The notes beneath the pieces are model-generated. The model was not told the DNA's origin. It was given only the letters and a program-made list of their open reading frames with translations, and ran no database searches. A stretch of DNA of 64,000 nt from Bradyrhizobium daqingense (lineage in GTDB: Bacteria > Pseudomonadota > Alphaproteobacteria > Rhizobiales > Xanthobacteraceae). How positions within the stretch are numbered: the stretch's first letter is position 1; the number at the start of each line of letters is the position of its first letter. Positions 32,790 to 41,392 of this stretch are shown in pieces. Made by a program: the position numbers and the translations under genes. The stretch is from NCBI RefSeq assembly GCF_021044685.1, contig NZ_CP088014.1:4326001-4390000 (forward strand), given 5' to 3'.

Positions 32790-35543
32790 ATGTCCAAAGA
32801 CGCGAACCCCGCACAGAAGCGCATCGACCGGTTCTTTTCGGGCCCAGGAGCGCGGGCGGACGACTGGCGAGACCTCGTGGAGGCCGCCAAGACCTGGGCG
32901 CGTGTCGGCAATCGCGCGGCCTATGACGCCGCGCTCGCCGATCTTTCGATCACCGAGGAATTTCACGGCTATCCGGGCCTGCCGCTGATGGCGGCGCTGC
33001 GGGAAGCAGCGGCCACAGGCGACGGTTCGGCCGCATTCGCCCTTGCGACGAGAATTGCTCAGGCGCTGGCGACGCGATCCTTCCGCCAATATGCCGGCGA
33101 TTGGAGCGCAAAGGACGACGGCAACGGCGATGCGCCCGAGCTGGTGCCGCCGAGCTTCGGCGCGCATACGGCGCGCCGGCCCTATTTCGAGACCCTGATC
33201 GTCACCGGCGTCTCCCCCGGTCAGTGGCCTGCGCTTGCGGCCGAATGGCGCAAGCTGCGGCGCCCGGTCGACGCCTTCATCTATGAGCCCGTCATCGTCG
33301 GCAGCCTGGAGGATGCGTTCTGCGCGACGATGCTCAATCCCAACATCGGCGCTGTCATCATCAACGAGGGTTTCGGGCTGCGCTCAAGGCACGATGCGCC
33401 GGTCCTGCGTTCAATTATGGGTGCAGCCGGCCTCAACGACGAAACCGACGCGTCAGCGCTCCGGCTCGCCCACATCATCAAGCGGGTCAGGCCCGAGCTG
33501 GATCTCTACATGATCTCGAACCGCGACGTGGAGGAGCTCGCCGGTAATCCCGAGGCGGACGTGGTTCGCCGCATCTTCTATTCCGTCGAAGAGCTTCTGG
33601 AGCTGCATCTGTCGATCCTCGAAGGCATCCAGGATCGCTACGACACGCCGTTCTTCGACAATCTCAAGAAATACGCCCAACGCCCGATCGGCACTTTCCA
33701 TGCGCTGCCGATCGCCCGCGGCAAGTCGATCTTCAAATCCGACTGGATCCGCGACATGGGCGAGTTCTACGGCCCGAACCTGTTCCTGGCCGAGAGCAGC
33801 GCCACCACCGGCGGCCTCGACAGCATGTTGGAGCCGACCGGCAACATCAAGAAGGCGCAGGAGAAGGCGGCGAGGGCGCTCGGCGCCGACCGCGTCTTCT
33901 TCGTCACCAACGGCACCTCGACGTCCAACAAGATGGCGGTGCAAGCGCTGCTCGCGCCCGGCGACATCGCGATCGTCGACCGCAATTGCCACAAGTCGCA
34001 TCACTACGGCATGGTGCTGGCCGGAGCGCAGCCGCTCTATGTTGAAGCCTTCCCGATGACGGAATATTCGATGTACGGCGCGGTACCGCTGAAGACGATC
34101 AAGCAGGCGCTGCTGGGCGCCAAGGCGGACGGCCGGCTCGACCGCGTCAAGATGCTCGATCTCACCAACTGCACTTTTGACGGTCACATCTACAACACGC
34201 GCCGGGTGATGGAGGAATGCCTTGCCATCAAGCCCGACCTCATCTTCCTCTGGGACGAAGCCTGGTTCGGCTTTGCCCGGTTCTCGCCGTTCCTGCGCCG
34301 CCGCACGGGCCTGGGCGCCGCCAACGAGATCGAGGCTTGGATGCGCGATCCGAAGTCGGTCGCGGTCTATGAGAAGCAGCAGGCCGAGCTCGGCAAGAAC
34401 CCGTCCAACGAGGTGCTGCTCAAGACCCGGCTGATCCCGGACCCCAGACAGATAAGGTTGCGCGTCTACCAAACCAATTCGACCCACAAGTCGATGTCGG
34501 CGATCCGTCAGGGCTCGATGTTGTCGGTCAAGGATGTGGAATTCCACACGGTCGAACAGCAGTTCAAGGAGGCGGTGTTCACCCACGCCTCCACCAGCCC
34601 AAACCAGCAGCTCATCGCCAGCCTCGACATCTCGCGGCGGCAGATGGAGCTGGAAGGCTATGGCCTCGTCGCCAATGCGATCGAGATCGCGTTCGCGATC
34701 CGCCAGGCAGTCAACAGCAATCCGCTGATCTCGAAATATTTCCGCATCCTCGGTGCCGACGCCATGGTGCCGGCACAATACCGCCAGAGCGGCTTCACCG
34801 ACTTCCTCGCTCCCGGCGTCAACTGGGCGAATACACTCAAGAGCCTGGACGACGACGAGTTCTGCCTCGATCCGACCCGCATGACGCTGGTGTGCGGCAT
34901 GGCCGGCTATGACGGGACGCAGTTCAAAGGCATTCTCGCCAACGAGTACAACATCCAGGTCAACAAGACCTCCCGCAACTCGGTCCTGGTCCAGTCCAAC
35001 ATCAACAACACCCGCAGCGATGTGGCGCATCTCGTCCGCGTGCTCGCCGAAATCGCGGGCGAGATCGATCGCGGCCTTGCCCAGGGCGGCGCCAATGCTC
35101 GGAAGACCTTCGAGGCACGGGTGACGAGCCTGATGAAAGATGTGCCGGATCTGCCGAACTTCTCGCATTTCCACCCGAGCTTCCGCGGCGATGCCGGCAC
35201 CAAGACCAATGAAGGCGACATCCGCAGCGGCTTCTACGCGGCCTATGACGTTGCCGGATGCGAGCACATCCGCCTCAACGATCCCGAGATCGATCAGCGG
35301 CTAAAGGCCGGCCCCGAGCTCGTCTCGGCGAACTTCGTGATTCCGTATCCGCCGGGCTTTCCGATCATGGTGCCGGGCCAGGTCATCACCCAGGAAACCA
35401 TCGACTTCATGCGCAAGCTCGATGTGAAGGAAATCCACGGCTACGACGCCAAGGAAGGACTGAAGCTCGTGCGCACGGAAGCTTTGGCCAAGCTCGGCCG
35501 GCCAAAGCCCGCCGCGCAAACGAAGCTCAAGGCCGCATCCTAA
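32790..35543 (+). CDS. Large Orn/Lys/Arg decarboxylase-family PLP enzyme
   Basis: 917 aa from ATG 32790 with GGATCGGGAG upstream. The N-terminal ~300 residues hold a receiver-like wing region; the PLP core follows (FVTNGTSTSNKMAVQALLAP, FLWDEAWFGFARF) with the Schiff-base Lys567 in NSTHKSMSAIRQGSM; a C-terminal domain includes VIPYPPGFPIMVPG. Usual inducible Lys/Arg decarboxylases are ~710-760 aa, so this one is longer. Decarboxylation consumes a proton. The next gene is an AspT-type exchanger 18 bases downstream, giving a decarboxylase/antiporter pair. Which amino acid is used cannot be told. Confidence 0.9.
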   Translation: MSKDANPAQKRIDRFFSGPGARADDWRDLVEAAKTWARVGNRAAYDAALADLSITEEFHGYPGLPLMAALREAAATGDGSAAFALATRIAQALATRSFRQYAGDWSAKDDGNGDAPELVPPSFGAHTARRPYFETLIVTGVSPGQWPALAAEWRKLRRPVDAFIYEPVIVGSLEDAFCATMLNPNIGAVIINEGFGLRSRHDAPVLRSIMGAAGLNDETDASALRLAHIIKRVRPELDLYMISNRDVEELAGNPEADVVRRIFYSVEELLELHLSILEGIQDRYDTPFFDNLKKYAQRPIGTFHALPIARGKSIFKSDWIRDMGEFYGPNLFLAESSATTGGLDSMLEPTGNIKKAQEKAARALGADRVFFVTNGTSTSNKMAVQALLAPGDIAIVDRNCHKSHHYGMVLAGAQPLYVEAFPMTEYSMYGAVPLKTIKQALLGAKADGRLDRVKMLDLTNCTFDGHIYNTRRVMEECLAIKPDLIFLWDEAWFGFARFSPFLRRRTGLGAANEIEAWMRDPKSVAVYEKQQAELGKNPSNEVLLKTRLIPDPRQIRLRVYQTNSTHKSMSAIRQGSMLSVKDVEFHTVEQQFKEAVFTHASTSPNQQLIASLDISRRQMELEGYGLVANAIEIAFAIRQAVNSNPLISKYFRILGADAMVPAQYRQSGFTDFLAPGVNWANTLKSLDDDEFCLDPTRMTLVCGMAGYDGTQFKGILANEYNIQVNKTSRNSVLVQSNINNTRSDVAHLVRVLAEIAGEIDRGLAQGGANARKTFEARVTSLMKDVPDLPNFSHFHPSFRGDAGTKTNEGDIRSGFYAAYDVAGCEHIRLNDPEIDQRLKAGPELVSANFVIPYPPGFPIMVPGQVITQETIDFMRKLDVKEIHGYDAKEGLKLVRTEALAKLGRPKPAAQTKLKAAS

Positions 35544-35561
35544 GGCTTGGAGGGGACTAAC

Positions 35562-37262
35562 ATGCAGGCATTTTTCGAGTTTCTGCGGCAGTATCCGTAT
35601 CTGCTGCTGTTCTTCGTCGTCGGTCTCGCCGTCTATATCGGCCGGGCCAACGTCAAGGGTTATGGCCTCGGCATGGTTGCCGGCGCCATCGTGGTCGGCG
35701 CAGGCATCTCGGTCTGGGCGTCCAGCTATGGCGTGAAGCTCGAGCTGAACAACTTCGCCAAAAGCTTGTTCTATTACCTCTTCATGTATGGCGTGGGCTT
35801 GCGCGTTGGTCCGTCCTTCATCAACAGCCTGCGAGGCGATGGCATCAAGTTCGTGTTCCTCGCAGTCGTGTCCAGCGTTTTGGGCCTGACACTGGTGGTG
35901 CTCGGTGCAAAGCTCTTTGCCCTGCCGCCAGGTGCTGCCGGCGGCATGCTCGCGGGATCGCAGACCATGTCGGCGGCGATCGGCTCGGCAGAGCAGGCGG
36001 TCACCTCAGGTGTCGTGAAGCTGCCAGAGGGCATGAAGCCCGAGGAAGCCTCCGGCATGATCGCGCTCTCCTACGGCATCACCTACATCTGGGGCACCGT
36101 CGGCATCATCCTGATCTGTAAATACCTGCCGCGCTGGTGGGGCGTCGACGCCAAGGCTGCCGCGAAGCAGTATGAGCGGGAATATGGCGTCAAGGATCTC
36201 GAAGGCGGCGGCCTGACCGGCTATCGTCAGTTCGGCCTGCGAGCGTACCGGCTGGAGAATCCGGCGACGGTGGGGATGAGCATCGCCAAATTCCGCGCGA
36301 TTAATCCGGAATACCGGATCGTCAATGTCGGGCGCAATGGCGAGCCGCAGGGCGCTGATCCCGAGCTCGTGTTGCAGAAGGGCGACATCGTCGCGCTGGG
36401 CGGCTCGACCGAGCATCTGACCGAGAAGATGGGCCTGATTGGTCCGGAGGTCGCCGATGCCAAGACACTCGGTATACCCATGGACCAGGCTGAAATCGTC
36501 GTCTTCAACAAGGACGTCGTCGGGCGTACCTTCGAATCCTTCCGCGACACGGCCATTGCCGGCCAGCTGCAGGTGACCAAGGTGGAGCGGGGCGGCGTGC
36601 AGATTCCAGCCGGTCTCAAGACCAAGCTGGAACGCATGGACATCGTCTCCGTGGTCGGCCTGAAATCAGCGGTCAACGAGCTCGGCGAGAAGTGGGGCCG
36701 GATTGCGCGCGCCAATACGTCAACTGATCTTCTGACCCTGTCCGTCGGCATGATCATCGGCTTCCTGATCGGCATGATTGAGTTTCCGGCGTTCGGCGCC
36801 AAGATCGGTCTCGGCAATGCCGGCGGCCTCCTGCTGTCGGGCGTGATCGTGTCCTCGATCGTGTCGCGGCTGCGCTTCTTCGGCAACACGCCCAACGCGG
36901 CGCGGAACGTGCTGGAGGATCTCGGCCTCGTCGTCTTCGTCGCCATCGTTGGCGTCAATGCCGGCGCAGGACTGCTGTCGCAGCTTACTGGAGCCATCGC
37001 CTTGAAGATCTTCATCGTCGGCTTCATCGCCTGCACGATCCCGCCGTTCATCGTCTGGGCGATCGGCTTCCACGTCTTCAAGATCAATCCCGCCGTGCTA
37101 ATGGGCGGCGTCGCCGGCGCGCGGTCGCATTCCGGCCCGTGCCGCGAAGCTGCGGTCGAGATCCAGAGCTCGGTGCCCTGGATCGGATTCCCGGTCGGCT
37201 ATGCCGTCTCGGGCATCCTCCTGACGATCTTCGGCTACTTCGCGATGATCCTGGCGCAATGA
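35562..37262 (+). CDS. AspT-family amino acid:product antiporter, copy 2
   Basis: 566 aa from ATG 35562 with GGAGGGG before it. Layout as in AspT: five helices, two TrkA-C-like domains in the middle (about 200-375, including GADPELVLQKGDIVALGG), five to six helices. Conserved helix segments YGVGLRVGPSFINSLRG and GGVAGARSHSGPCREAAVEI. It shares a transcript with the decarboxylase and probably imports its amino acid in exchange for the decarboxylated product, which would build a proton gradient. Confidence 0.9.
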   Translation: MQAFFEFLRQYPYLLLFFVVGLAVYIGRANVKGYGLGMVAGAIVVGAGISVWASSYGVKLELNNFAKSLFYYLFMYGVGLRVGPSFINSLRGDGIKFVFLAVVSSVLGLTLVVLGAKLFALPPGAAGGMLAGSQTMSAAIGSAEQAVTSGVVKLPEGMKPEEASGMIALSYGITYIWGTVGIILICKYLPRWWGVDAKAAAKQYEREYGVKDLEGGGLTGYRQFGLRAYRLENPATVGMSIAKFRAINPEYRIVNVGRNGEPQGADPELVLQKGDIVALGGSTEHLTEKMGLIGPEVADAKTLGIPMDQAEIVVFNKDVVGRTFESFRDTAIAGQLQVTKVERGGVQIPAGLKTKLERMDIVSVVGLKSAVNELGEKWGRIARANTSTDLLTLSVGMIIGFLIGMIEFPAFGAKIGLGNAGGLLLSGVIVSSIVSRLRFFGNTPNAARNVLEDLGLVVFVAIVGVNAGAGLLSQLTGAIALKIFIVGFIACTIPPFIVWAIGFHVFKINPAVLMGGVAGARSHSGPCREAAVEIQSSVPWIGFPVGYAVSGILLTIFGYFAMILAQ

Positions 37263-37285
37263 TCACAAGAGGGGAAAGAAACATC

Positions 37286-37720
37286 ATGAGGAAAGTTGCC
37301 ATCGGTGCCGTCCTGATTGCCTTGACGACAGCCACTCTCGGTATCAGCACGCGGGCACGTGCCGATACCGGCCAGGTTGCGGTCGTCTTCACCAAGGGTG
37401 GCTTCATCGTCGGGGCCGGTGGCGGAGAGGGCGTTTTGCTCTACCGCGGCAAGAAATACCCTTTCACGGTCTCCGGCATGAGCGTGGGTCTCACCATCGG
37501 GGCGTCAACGACGAAGTTCGTCGGTCGGGCGCTCAATCTGAAGGGGCCGGCATCTATCGAAGGCTCCTATGCGGTAGGCGGAGCCGGTGGGGCGATCGCC
37601 GCAGGCGCCGGTGCCGTTCAGCTGCAGAACGGCAATGGTGTGATCCTTCAGCTCAGCGGCCCCAGGGTTGGCGCGGAAGTGTCGGCTGCGGTCGGCGGCG
37701 TTACGATCCGCCTGAAGTGA
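37286..37720 (+). CDS. Small secreted glycine-rich protein, twin 1
   Basis: 144 aa from ATG 37286. Signal peptide (VAIGAVLIALTTATLGISTR then ARAD). The mature part is beta-rich and glycine-rich: VVFTKGGFIVGAGGGEGVLL, YRGKKYPFTVSGMSVGLTIG and AVQLQNGNGVILQLSGPRVG. A paralogue with the same pattern is at 46077-46535. It lies 23 bases after the AspT-type gene. I do not recognise a functional family with certainty; periplasmic or outer-membrane-associated location is likely. Confidence 0.75.
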   Translation: MRKVAIGAVLIALTTATLGISTRARADTGQVAVVFTKGGFIVGAGGGEGVLLYRGKKYPFTVSGMSVGLTIGASTTKFVGRALNLKGPASIEGSYAVGGAGGAIAAGAGAVQLQNGNGVILQLSGPRVGAEVSAAVGGVTIRLK

Positions 37721-37734
37721 ACCGAAGGAGCGAC

Positions 37735-37754
37735 GGGCTGCGTCACCGCAGCCC
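37735..37754. terminator. Hairpin between convergent genes
   Basis: GGGCTGCG-TCAC-CGCAGCCC is a perfect 8-bp stem with a 4-base loop, placed between the stop at 37720 and the convergent PPK2 stop at 37764. No strong T-run follows on either side, so it may be a weak bidirectional terminator. Confidence 0.5.
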
Positions 37755-37763
37755 GCTCGCGTC

Positions 37764-38564
37764 TCAATATCGCTCGGCGACGAAGTTCATCCCCTTCAGG
37801 CCGGCCTGGTCGTCGTAGCGACCCCTGTCGGATCTGTTCGGCAGCTTGATCTTGTCCTTCTTGATGCGCTTGTAGGGGATGGCGCCGAGAATGTGGGCAA
37901 TGCAGTTCAGCCGCGCCTTGCGCTTGTCGTCGGACCGGATGATGTACCAGGGCGCATCCTTCGTGCTCGTCTTCTTCAGCATGAGGTCGCGCGCCCGTGA
38001 ATAATCATACCAACGCCGGAATGATTCCAGGTCCATCGGGCTGAGCTTCCACTGCCGGACAGGGTCGTCGATCCGGGCCTTGAAGCGGCGTTCCTGCTCG
38101 TCCATGCCGACTTCGAGCCAGATCTTGATCAGGATGATGCCGCCGTCGATGACGTATTTCTCCATCTGCGGACATAGATTGAGAAAGCGTTCGTGTTCCG
38201 CGGGAGTGCAGAAGTTCATGACATATTCGACGCCGGCACGGTTGTACCAGCTCCGGTCGAAGATCACGATCTCGCCGCCGGCCGGGAATCTCTCCATATA
38301 GCGCTGGAAGAAAAGCTGCGTCTTCTCGCGGTCGGACGGCGCGGGAAGGGCGCAAACACGGAAGACCCGCGGGCTCACCTTTTCGGTGATCGCTTTGATC
38401 GTCCCGCCCTTGCCGGCCGCGTCCCGGCCCTCGAACAGGACGATGACGCGCAGTTTGTTCTCTCGCACGTAATCCTGGAGATGACAGAGCTCGACCTGAA
38501 GCTTTCCAAGCTCCTTCTCGTAATCCTTCCGCTTCATCCGCCCCGCAGGCGCGTCCTTGGCCAT
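37764..38564 (-). CDS. ppk2: Polyphosphate kinase 2 (PPK2 family)
   Basis: 266 aa, the single-domain class. Walker A VIVLFEGRDAAGKGGTIKAI, Walker B-like IVFDRSWYNRAGVE (with lid residues after it), and YDYSRARDLMLKKT near the C-terminus. It transfers phosphate between polyphosphate and nucleotides, regenerating GTP/ATP or storing phosphate. It is 21 bases downstream of the gene at 38586-39065 and so probably follows the box at 39107. Confidence 0.93.
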   Translation of the reverse strand: MAKDAPAGRMKRKDYEKELGKLQVELCHLQDYVRENKLRVIVLFEGRDAAGKGGTIKAITEKVSPRVFRVCALPAPSDREKTQLFFQRYMERFPAGGEIVIFDRSWYNRAGVEYVMNFCTPAEHERFLNLCPQMEKYVIDGGIILIKIWLEVGMDEQERRFKARIDDPVRQWKLSPMDLESFRRWYDYSRARDLMLKKTSTKDAPWYIIRSDDKRKARLNCIAHILGAIPYKRIKKDKIKLPNRSDRGRYDDQAGLKGMNFVAERY

Positions 38565-38585
38565 GCCGCTCGCTCCTGTCGCGCT

Positions 38586-39065
38586 TCATTCGTCCCAAGA
38601 GATGGTCACGCCGATATCGCCGGGCACACCGCCGGGAAAATCGATCACCTGGTAGGAAATGCGATAGCCGCGCGGTTTCAGGTAGTCGGTCCAGAGCTGG
38701 AAGATCTCCTTGGGAATTCCGGTCAGAGTGTTCTCCCAGCCCTTTTCCATCTGATTGATGGCCCGTCCCTTGTCGGTGCAAAGCGAGTTGGGGAAGCGAT
38801 AGACCAGCACTTCCGTCAGGCCGTTTCGCACGGCACGCTGGATGATGGTCGAGGCGAGCTTGATCTTCTCCTCCTCGCTTTTGCCGGAGGGCTTGCTCAG
38901 GCGCTCGATCAGAGCGCGTTTCTCCGCGTCGGCCGCTGCTGCGAGGCGGACATATTCGTCGGCTTTTTCGGCCTCCTTGAGCGCGGCTTCCCGTCGAATT
39001 TGGGCGGCGTTAGGGATGAGATCGTCGAGGCCCGGCATGGCTGGCGGCTCCTGATGATTATCCAA
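38586..39065 (-). CDS. Conserved hypothetical cytoplasmic protein upstream of ppk2
   Basis: 159 aa (ATG 39065; ATG 39038 is an alternative start). N-terminal half is charged and helical (REAALKEAEKADEYVRLAAA), the C-terminal half mixed (VLVYRFPNSLCTDKGRAINQ and YRISYQVIDFPGGVPGDIGV). No signal peptide or membrane helix. Its position before ppk2 and 42 bases from a FixK-type box suggests a role in the same low-oxygen response. I do not recognise the family. Confidence 0.75.
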   Translation of the reverse strand: MDNHQEPPAMPGLDDLIPNAAQIRREAALKEAEKADEYVRLAAAADAEKRALIERLSKPSGKSEEEKIKLASTIIQRAVRNGLTEVLVYRFPNSLCTDKGRAINQMEKGWENTLTGIPKEIFQLWTDYLKPRGYRISYQVIDFPGGVPGDIGVTISWDE

Positions 39066-39106
39066 TCAGCATCTGGAAAACGCTAGGTCGGATAGAGGGC
39101 GTTCCC

Positions 39107-39120
39107 TTGATTCAAATCAA
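39107..39120. promoter_or_regulatory. FixK/FNR-type box (divergent)
   Basis: TTGATTCAAATCAA; full TTGAT-N4-ATCAA palindrome. It lies 42 bases from the start of the leftward gene (39065) and 60 bases from the rightward TTG start (39181). Confidence 0.72.
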
Positions 39121-39180
39121 GCAAATCAGGACGGGGCCGAACACAGTGCCGGACATGCATGGTTTGACCGGGAGAGACGC

Positions 39181-39621
39181 TTGAGCGACCAGATTCATCC
39201 GATGGCCCCGCACCATCTTCCGTTCTATCTGGCGCCGAGCAGCGGGACCGACACACTGATGGTGGTCATGGGCGTGTTCCTGATCGGTGTCGTGCTCTGG
39301 GTCGGCACGCTCTATTGGAAGCTGCACAGCTTGCCGGAGCGGATGGCGCACAAGTCGCAGAAGCTGCAATTCGAGCTTGTCGCGGTGCTCGGCCTGATCT
39401 CGCTGTTCACGCACATGCACATCTTCTGGATTGCCGGGCTGCTGCTTGCGATGATCGATCTGCCCGATTTCGGCACACCGCTGCGCAGCATTGCCGGATC
39501 GGTCGAGAAGATTGCCGACGCGACGCCGGGCGGCGCCGAGGAGGCCGCGAGTGACGTCGCGGTTGCAGCGCCTGCAGCAGAAAAGCCGGAGTTCGCCAAG
39601 AAGGAGCACAGCCATGCTTGA
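39181..39621 (+). CDS. DUF3302-like (YiaW-type) inner-membrane protein
   Basis: 146 aa from TTG 39181 (GGGAGAG upstream). Two membrane helices: TLMVVMGVFLIGVVLWVGTL and a second around LISLFTHMHIFWIAGLLLAM. The loop LHSLPERMAHK and the SLFTHMHIFW region match the YiaW/DUF3302 pattern; the C-terminal ~50 residues are Ala/Glu-rich. It overlaps the start of the HlyD gene, as in the E. coli yiaW-yiaV pair. Confidence 0.75.
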   Translation: MSDQIHPMAPHHLPFYLAPSSGTDTLMVVMGVFLIGVVLWVGTLYWKLHSLPERMAHKSQKLQFELVAVLGLISLFTHMHIFWIAGLLLAMIDLPDFGTPLRSIAGSVEKIADATPGGAEEAASDVAVAAPAAEKPEFAKKEHSHA

Positions 39622-40846
39622 GCTGCTGATCTGCTCCCTCGTCACGATCCTGCCGGACTATCTCTACCGCCGCTACGCCCAGGGCAAGCGCCTCGGCAAG
39701 GAGATCACCTTCTTTTCGATCTGGTACGAGCTGCGTTGGGGCATCACCGCCTGCCTGATGCTGACGGTATCGCTGATCACCATGATCTTCTACTTCCATC
39801 CCTCGACGTCTTCGTCCGCGCTGTATTTCCGCACCGTGCCCATCCTCCCCGAGGGCTCGGGCCGCGTCGCGGACGTCAAGGTCGGCTTCAGCGCTCCGGT
39901 GCAGAAGGGCGATGTCCTGTTCACGCTGGACAGCTCGAGGCAGCAGGCCGCAGTCGAAACAGCCAGGCGGAAGATAGCAGAGGTCGATGCGGCGATGCAG
40001 ACGGCGCAGGCCGACGTCGTGAAAGCGGAGGCCCAGGTCGGGGAGGCGAGAGCCAATTACCAGCAGGCCAAGGACGAGCTTGAGGTCAAGAGCGAGCTCC
40101 AGCGACGAAATCCCGGAATCGTCCCGCAACGTGACATTGACAAGCTCCAGGTCCTGGTCGACCAGCGCCAATCTGGCATTGATGCCGCGGCGGCCGCAAA
40201 GCAATCCGCTTCCTTGCAGCTGTCGGTTTTGCTGCCCGCGCAGAAGGCCAGCGCGGAAGCCGCGCTCGCTCAGGCCCAGGTCGACCTCGATAAAACCTTT
40301 GTACGCGCCGGCGTCGACGGACGGGTGGAGCAGTTCCTGATTCGGACCGGTGATGTCGTCAATCAGCTGATGCGCCCGGCTGGCGTGCTCGTGCCGGAAG
40401 GTGCTGGCCGCAAGGCGCTGCAAGCGGGATTCGGCCAGATCGAGGCCCAGGTGATGAAGGAAGGCATGGTGGCGGAGGCAACCTGCATTTCGAAGCCATG
40501 GGTGATCATTCCCATGGTGATCACCACGGTGCAGGACTACATCGCGGCCGGACAGTTTCGTTCCGGCGAACAGCTTATTGATCCACAGAACATCGTCCGT
40601 CCGGGCACCATCCTGGTGTTCCTGGAGCCGCTGTACAAGGACGGCCTCGACGGTGTGACCCCCGGCAGCAGCTGCATCGTCAATGCCTATACCAGCAATC
40701 ACGAGGAGATCTCGGCCAAGGACACGCCCACCAGCCGGAAGATCGCATTGCATGTCGTGGACGGCGTCGGCCTCGTCCACGCGCTGCTGCTGCGCATCCA
40801 GGCGTTGCTGCTGCCGATCAAGACGCTCGTGCTCAGCGGGCATTGA
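39614..40846 (+). CDS. HlyD/EmrA-type membrane-fusion protein
   Basis: 410 aa from ATG 39614. A membrane anchor at about residues 42-62, then a lipoyl half-motif (GSGRVADVKVGFSAPVQKGD), a long alpha-helical hairpin (about 110-215), and the second half LDKTFVRAGVDGRVEQFLIR. Partner of the DUF3302 protein, with which it overlaps by 8 bases. No ABC or MFS pump gene is adjacent, so the complex is either the two proteins alone or uses parts encoded elsewhere. Confidence 0.88.
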   Translation: MLELLICSLVTILPDYLYRRYAQGKRLGKEITFFSIWYELRWGITACLMLTVSLITMIFYFHPSTSSSALYFRTVPILPEGSGRVADVKVGFSAPVQKGDVLFTLDSSRQQAAVETARRKIAEVDAAMQTAQADVVKAEAQVGEARANYQQAKDELEVKSELQRRNPGIVPQRDIDKLQVLVDQRQSGIDAAAAAKQSASLQLSVLLPAQKASAEAALAQAQVDLDKTFVRAGVDGRVEQFLIRTGDVVNQLMRPAGVLVPEGAGRKALQAGFGQIEAQVMKEGMVAEATCISKPWVIIPMVITTVQDYIAAGQFRSGEQLIDPQNIVRPGTILVFLEPLYKDGLDGVTPGSSCIVNAYTSNHEEISAKDTPTSRKIALHVVDGVGLVHALLLRIQALLLPIKTLVLSGH

Positions 40847-40870
40847 ACGGCGAGGGGAAGGACGGATCAG

Positions 40871-41281
40871 ATGGGTTCGAGGAGATTGGTTACGTTTGGT
40901 GCGACGTCGATTTCCCTCGTCGTCACGGTCGTCAGCGCAGATGCGCTCGAGCTCAACGGCGCATGGGCGACCGGCGCCGATAATTGTCCCAAGGTGTTCG
41001 CGCGCAAAGGAGCCCAGCTCGGCTTTACCGATATGTCGGATGTTTATGGCGGCGGCTTCATTGTCGATGGTGATCAGATCATCGGAAAATTCGCACGCTG
41101 CCGGATCAAGGCAAGGAAGGACAGCGGGCCGAACGTCAACCTGGTCGCCGCTTGCGCCACCGACATGATGCTCTCCAGCGTTCAATTCAGCCTGAAAGAG
41201 CTCGATGCAAACAGCCTCGTTCGGCAGTTCCCCGGCATGGAAGACATGGAAATCCGCTATCACCGTTGCCCGGCTTCGTAG
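40871..41281 (+). CDS. Small secreted hypothetical protein
   Basis: 136 aa. Signal peptide-like start (LVTFGATSISLVVTVVSADA). The mature part has LNGAWATGADNCPKVFARKG and four cysteines after the signal, probably two disulfides. It follows the HlyD gene by 24 bases. Family not recognised; periplasmic location likely. Confidence 0.65.
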   Translation: MGSRRLVTFGATSISLVVTVVSADALELNGAWATGADNCPKVFARKGAQLGFTDMSDVYGGGFIVDGDQIIGKFARCRIKARKDSGPNVNLVAACATDMMLSSVQFSLKELDANSLVRQFPGMEDMEIRYHRCPAS

Positions 41282-41301
41282 CGGGAAGATGCGCTGGTTT
41301 T

Positions 41302-41322
41302 GACACATGTTCAACATGTGTC
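41302..41322. promoter_or_regulatory. Perfect 21-bp palindrome upstream of the sensor kinase
   Basis: GACACATGTT-C-AACATGTGTC: 10-base perfect arms around one C, 71 bases before the kinase start codon and 20 bases after the preceding stop. No T-run follows. The short centre makes an RNA hairpin unlikely, so a dimeric-protein operator is the better reading. Confidence 0.6.
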
Positions 41323-41392
41323 GGGTTGCGGGCTGTCAGCGTGCCGGGAATCCCGCTAGGATTGCCTGGAAAGCAGCCGTCGAAGCTGCGGG

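Noticed and set aside
33453..35267. Long open frame (about 600 codons) antisense to the decarboxylase gene
   Set aside because: It exactly shadows a strong coding gene; the translation is Arg/Asp/His/Leu-rich mirror sequence without family motifs, as expected in high-GC DNA.
41301..41315. TTGA...TCAA inside the 21-bp palindrome, as a tenth FixK box
   Set aside because: The spacer is seven bases, not six, and the longer palindrome explains the symmetry better.
39407..41317. 636-codon open frame on the minus strand across the DUF3302, HlyD and small secreted genes
   Set aside because: It crosses three well-supported plus-strand genes and shows no recognisable domain.
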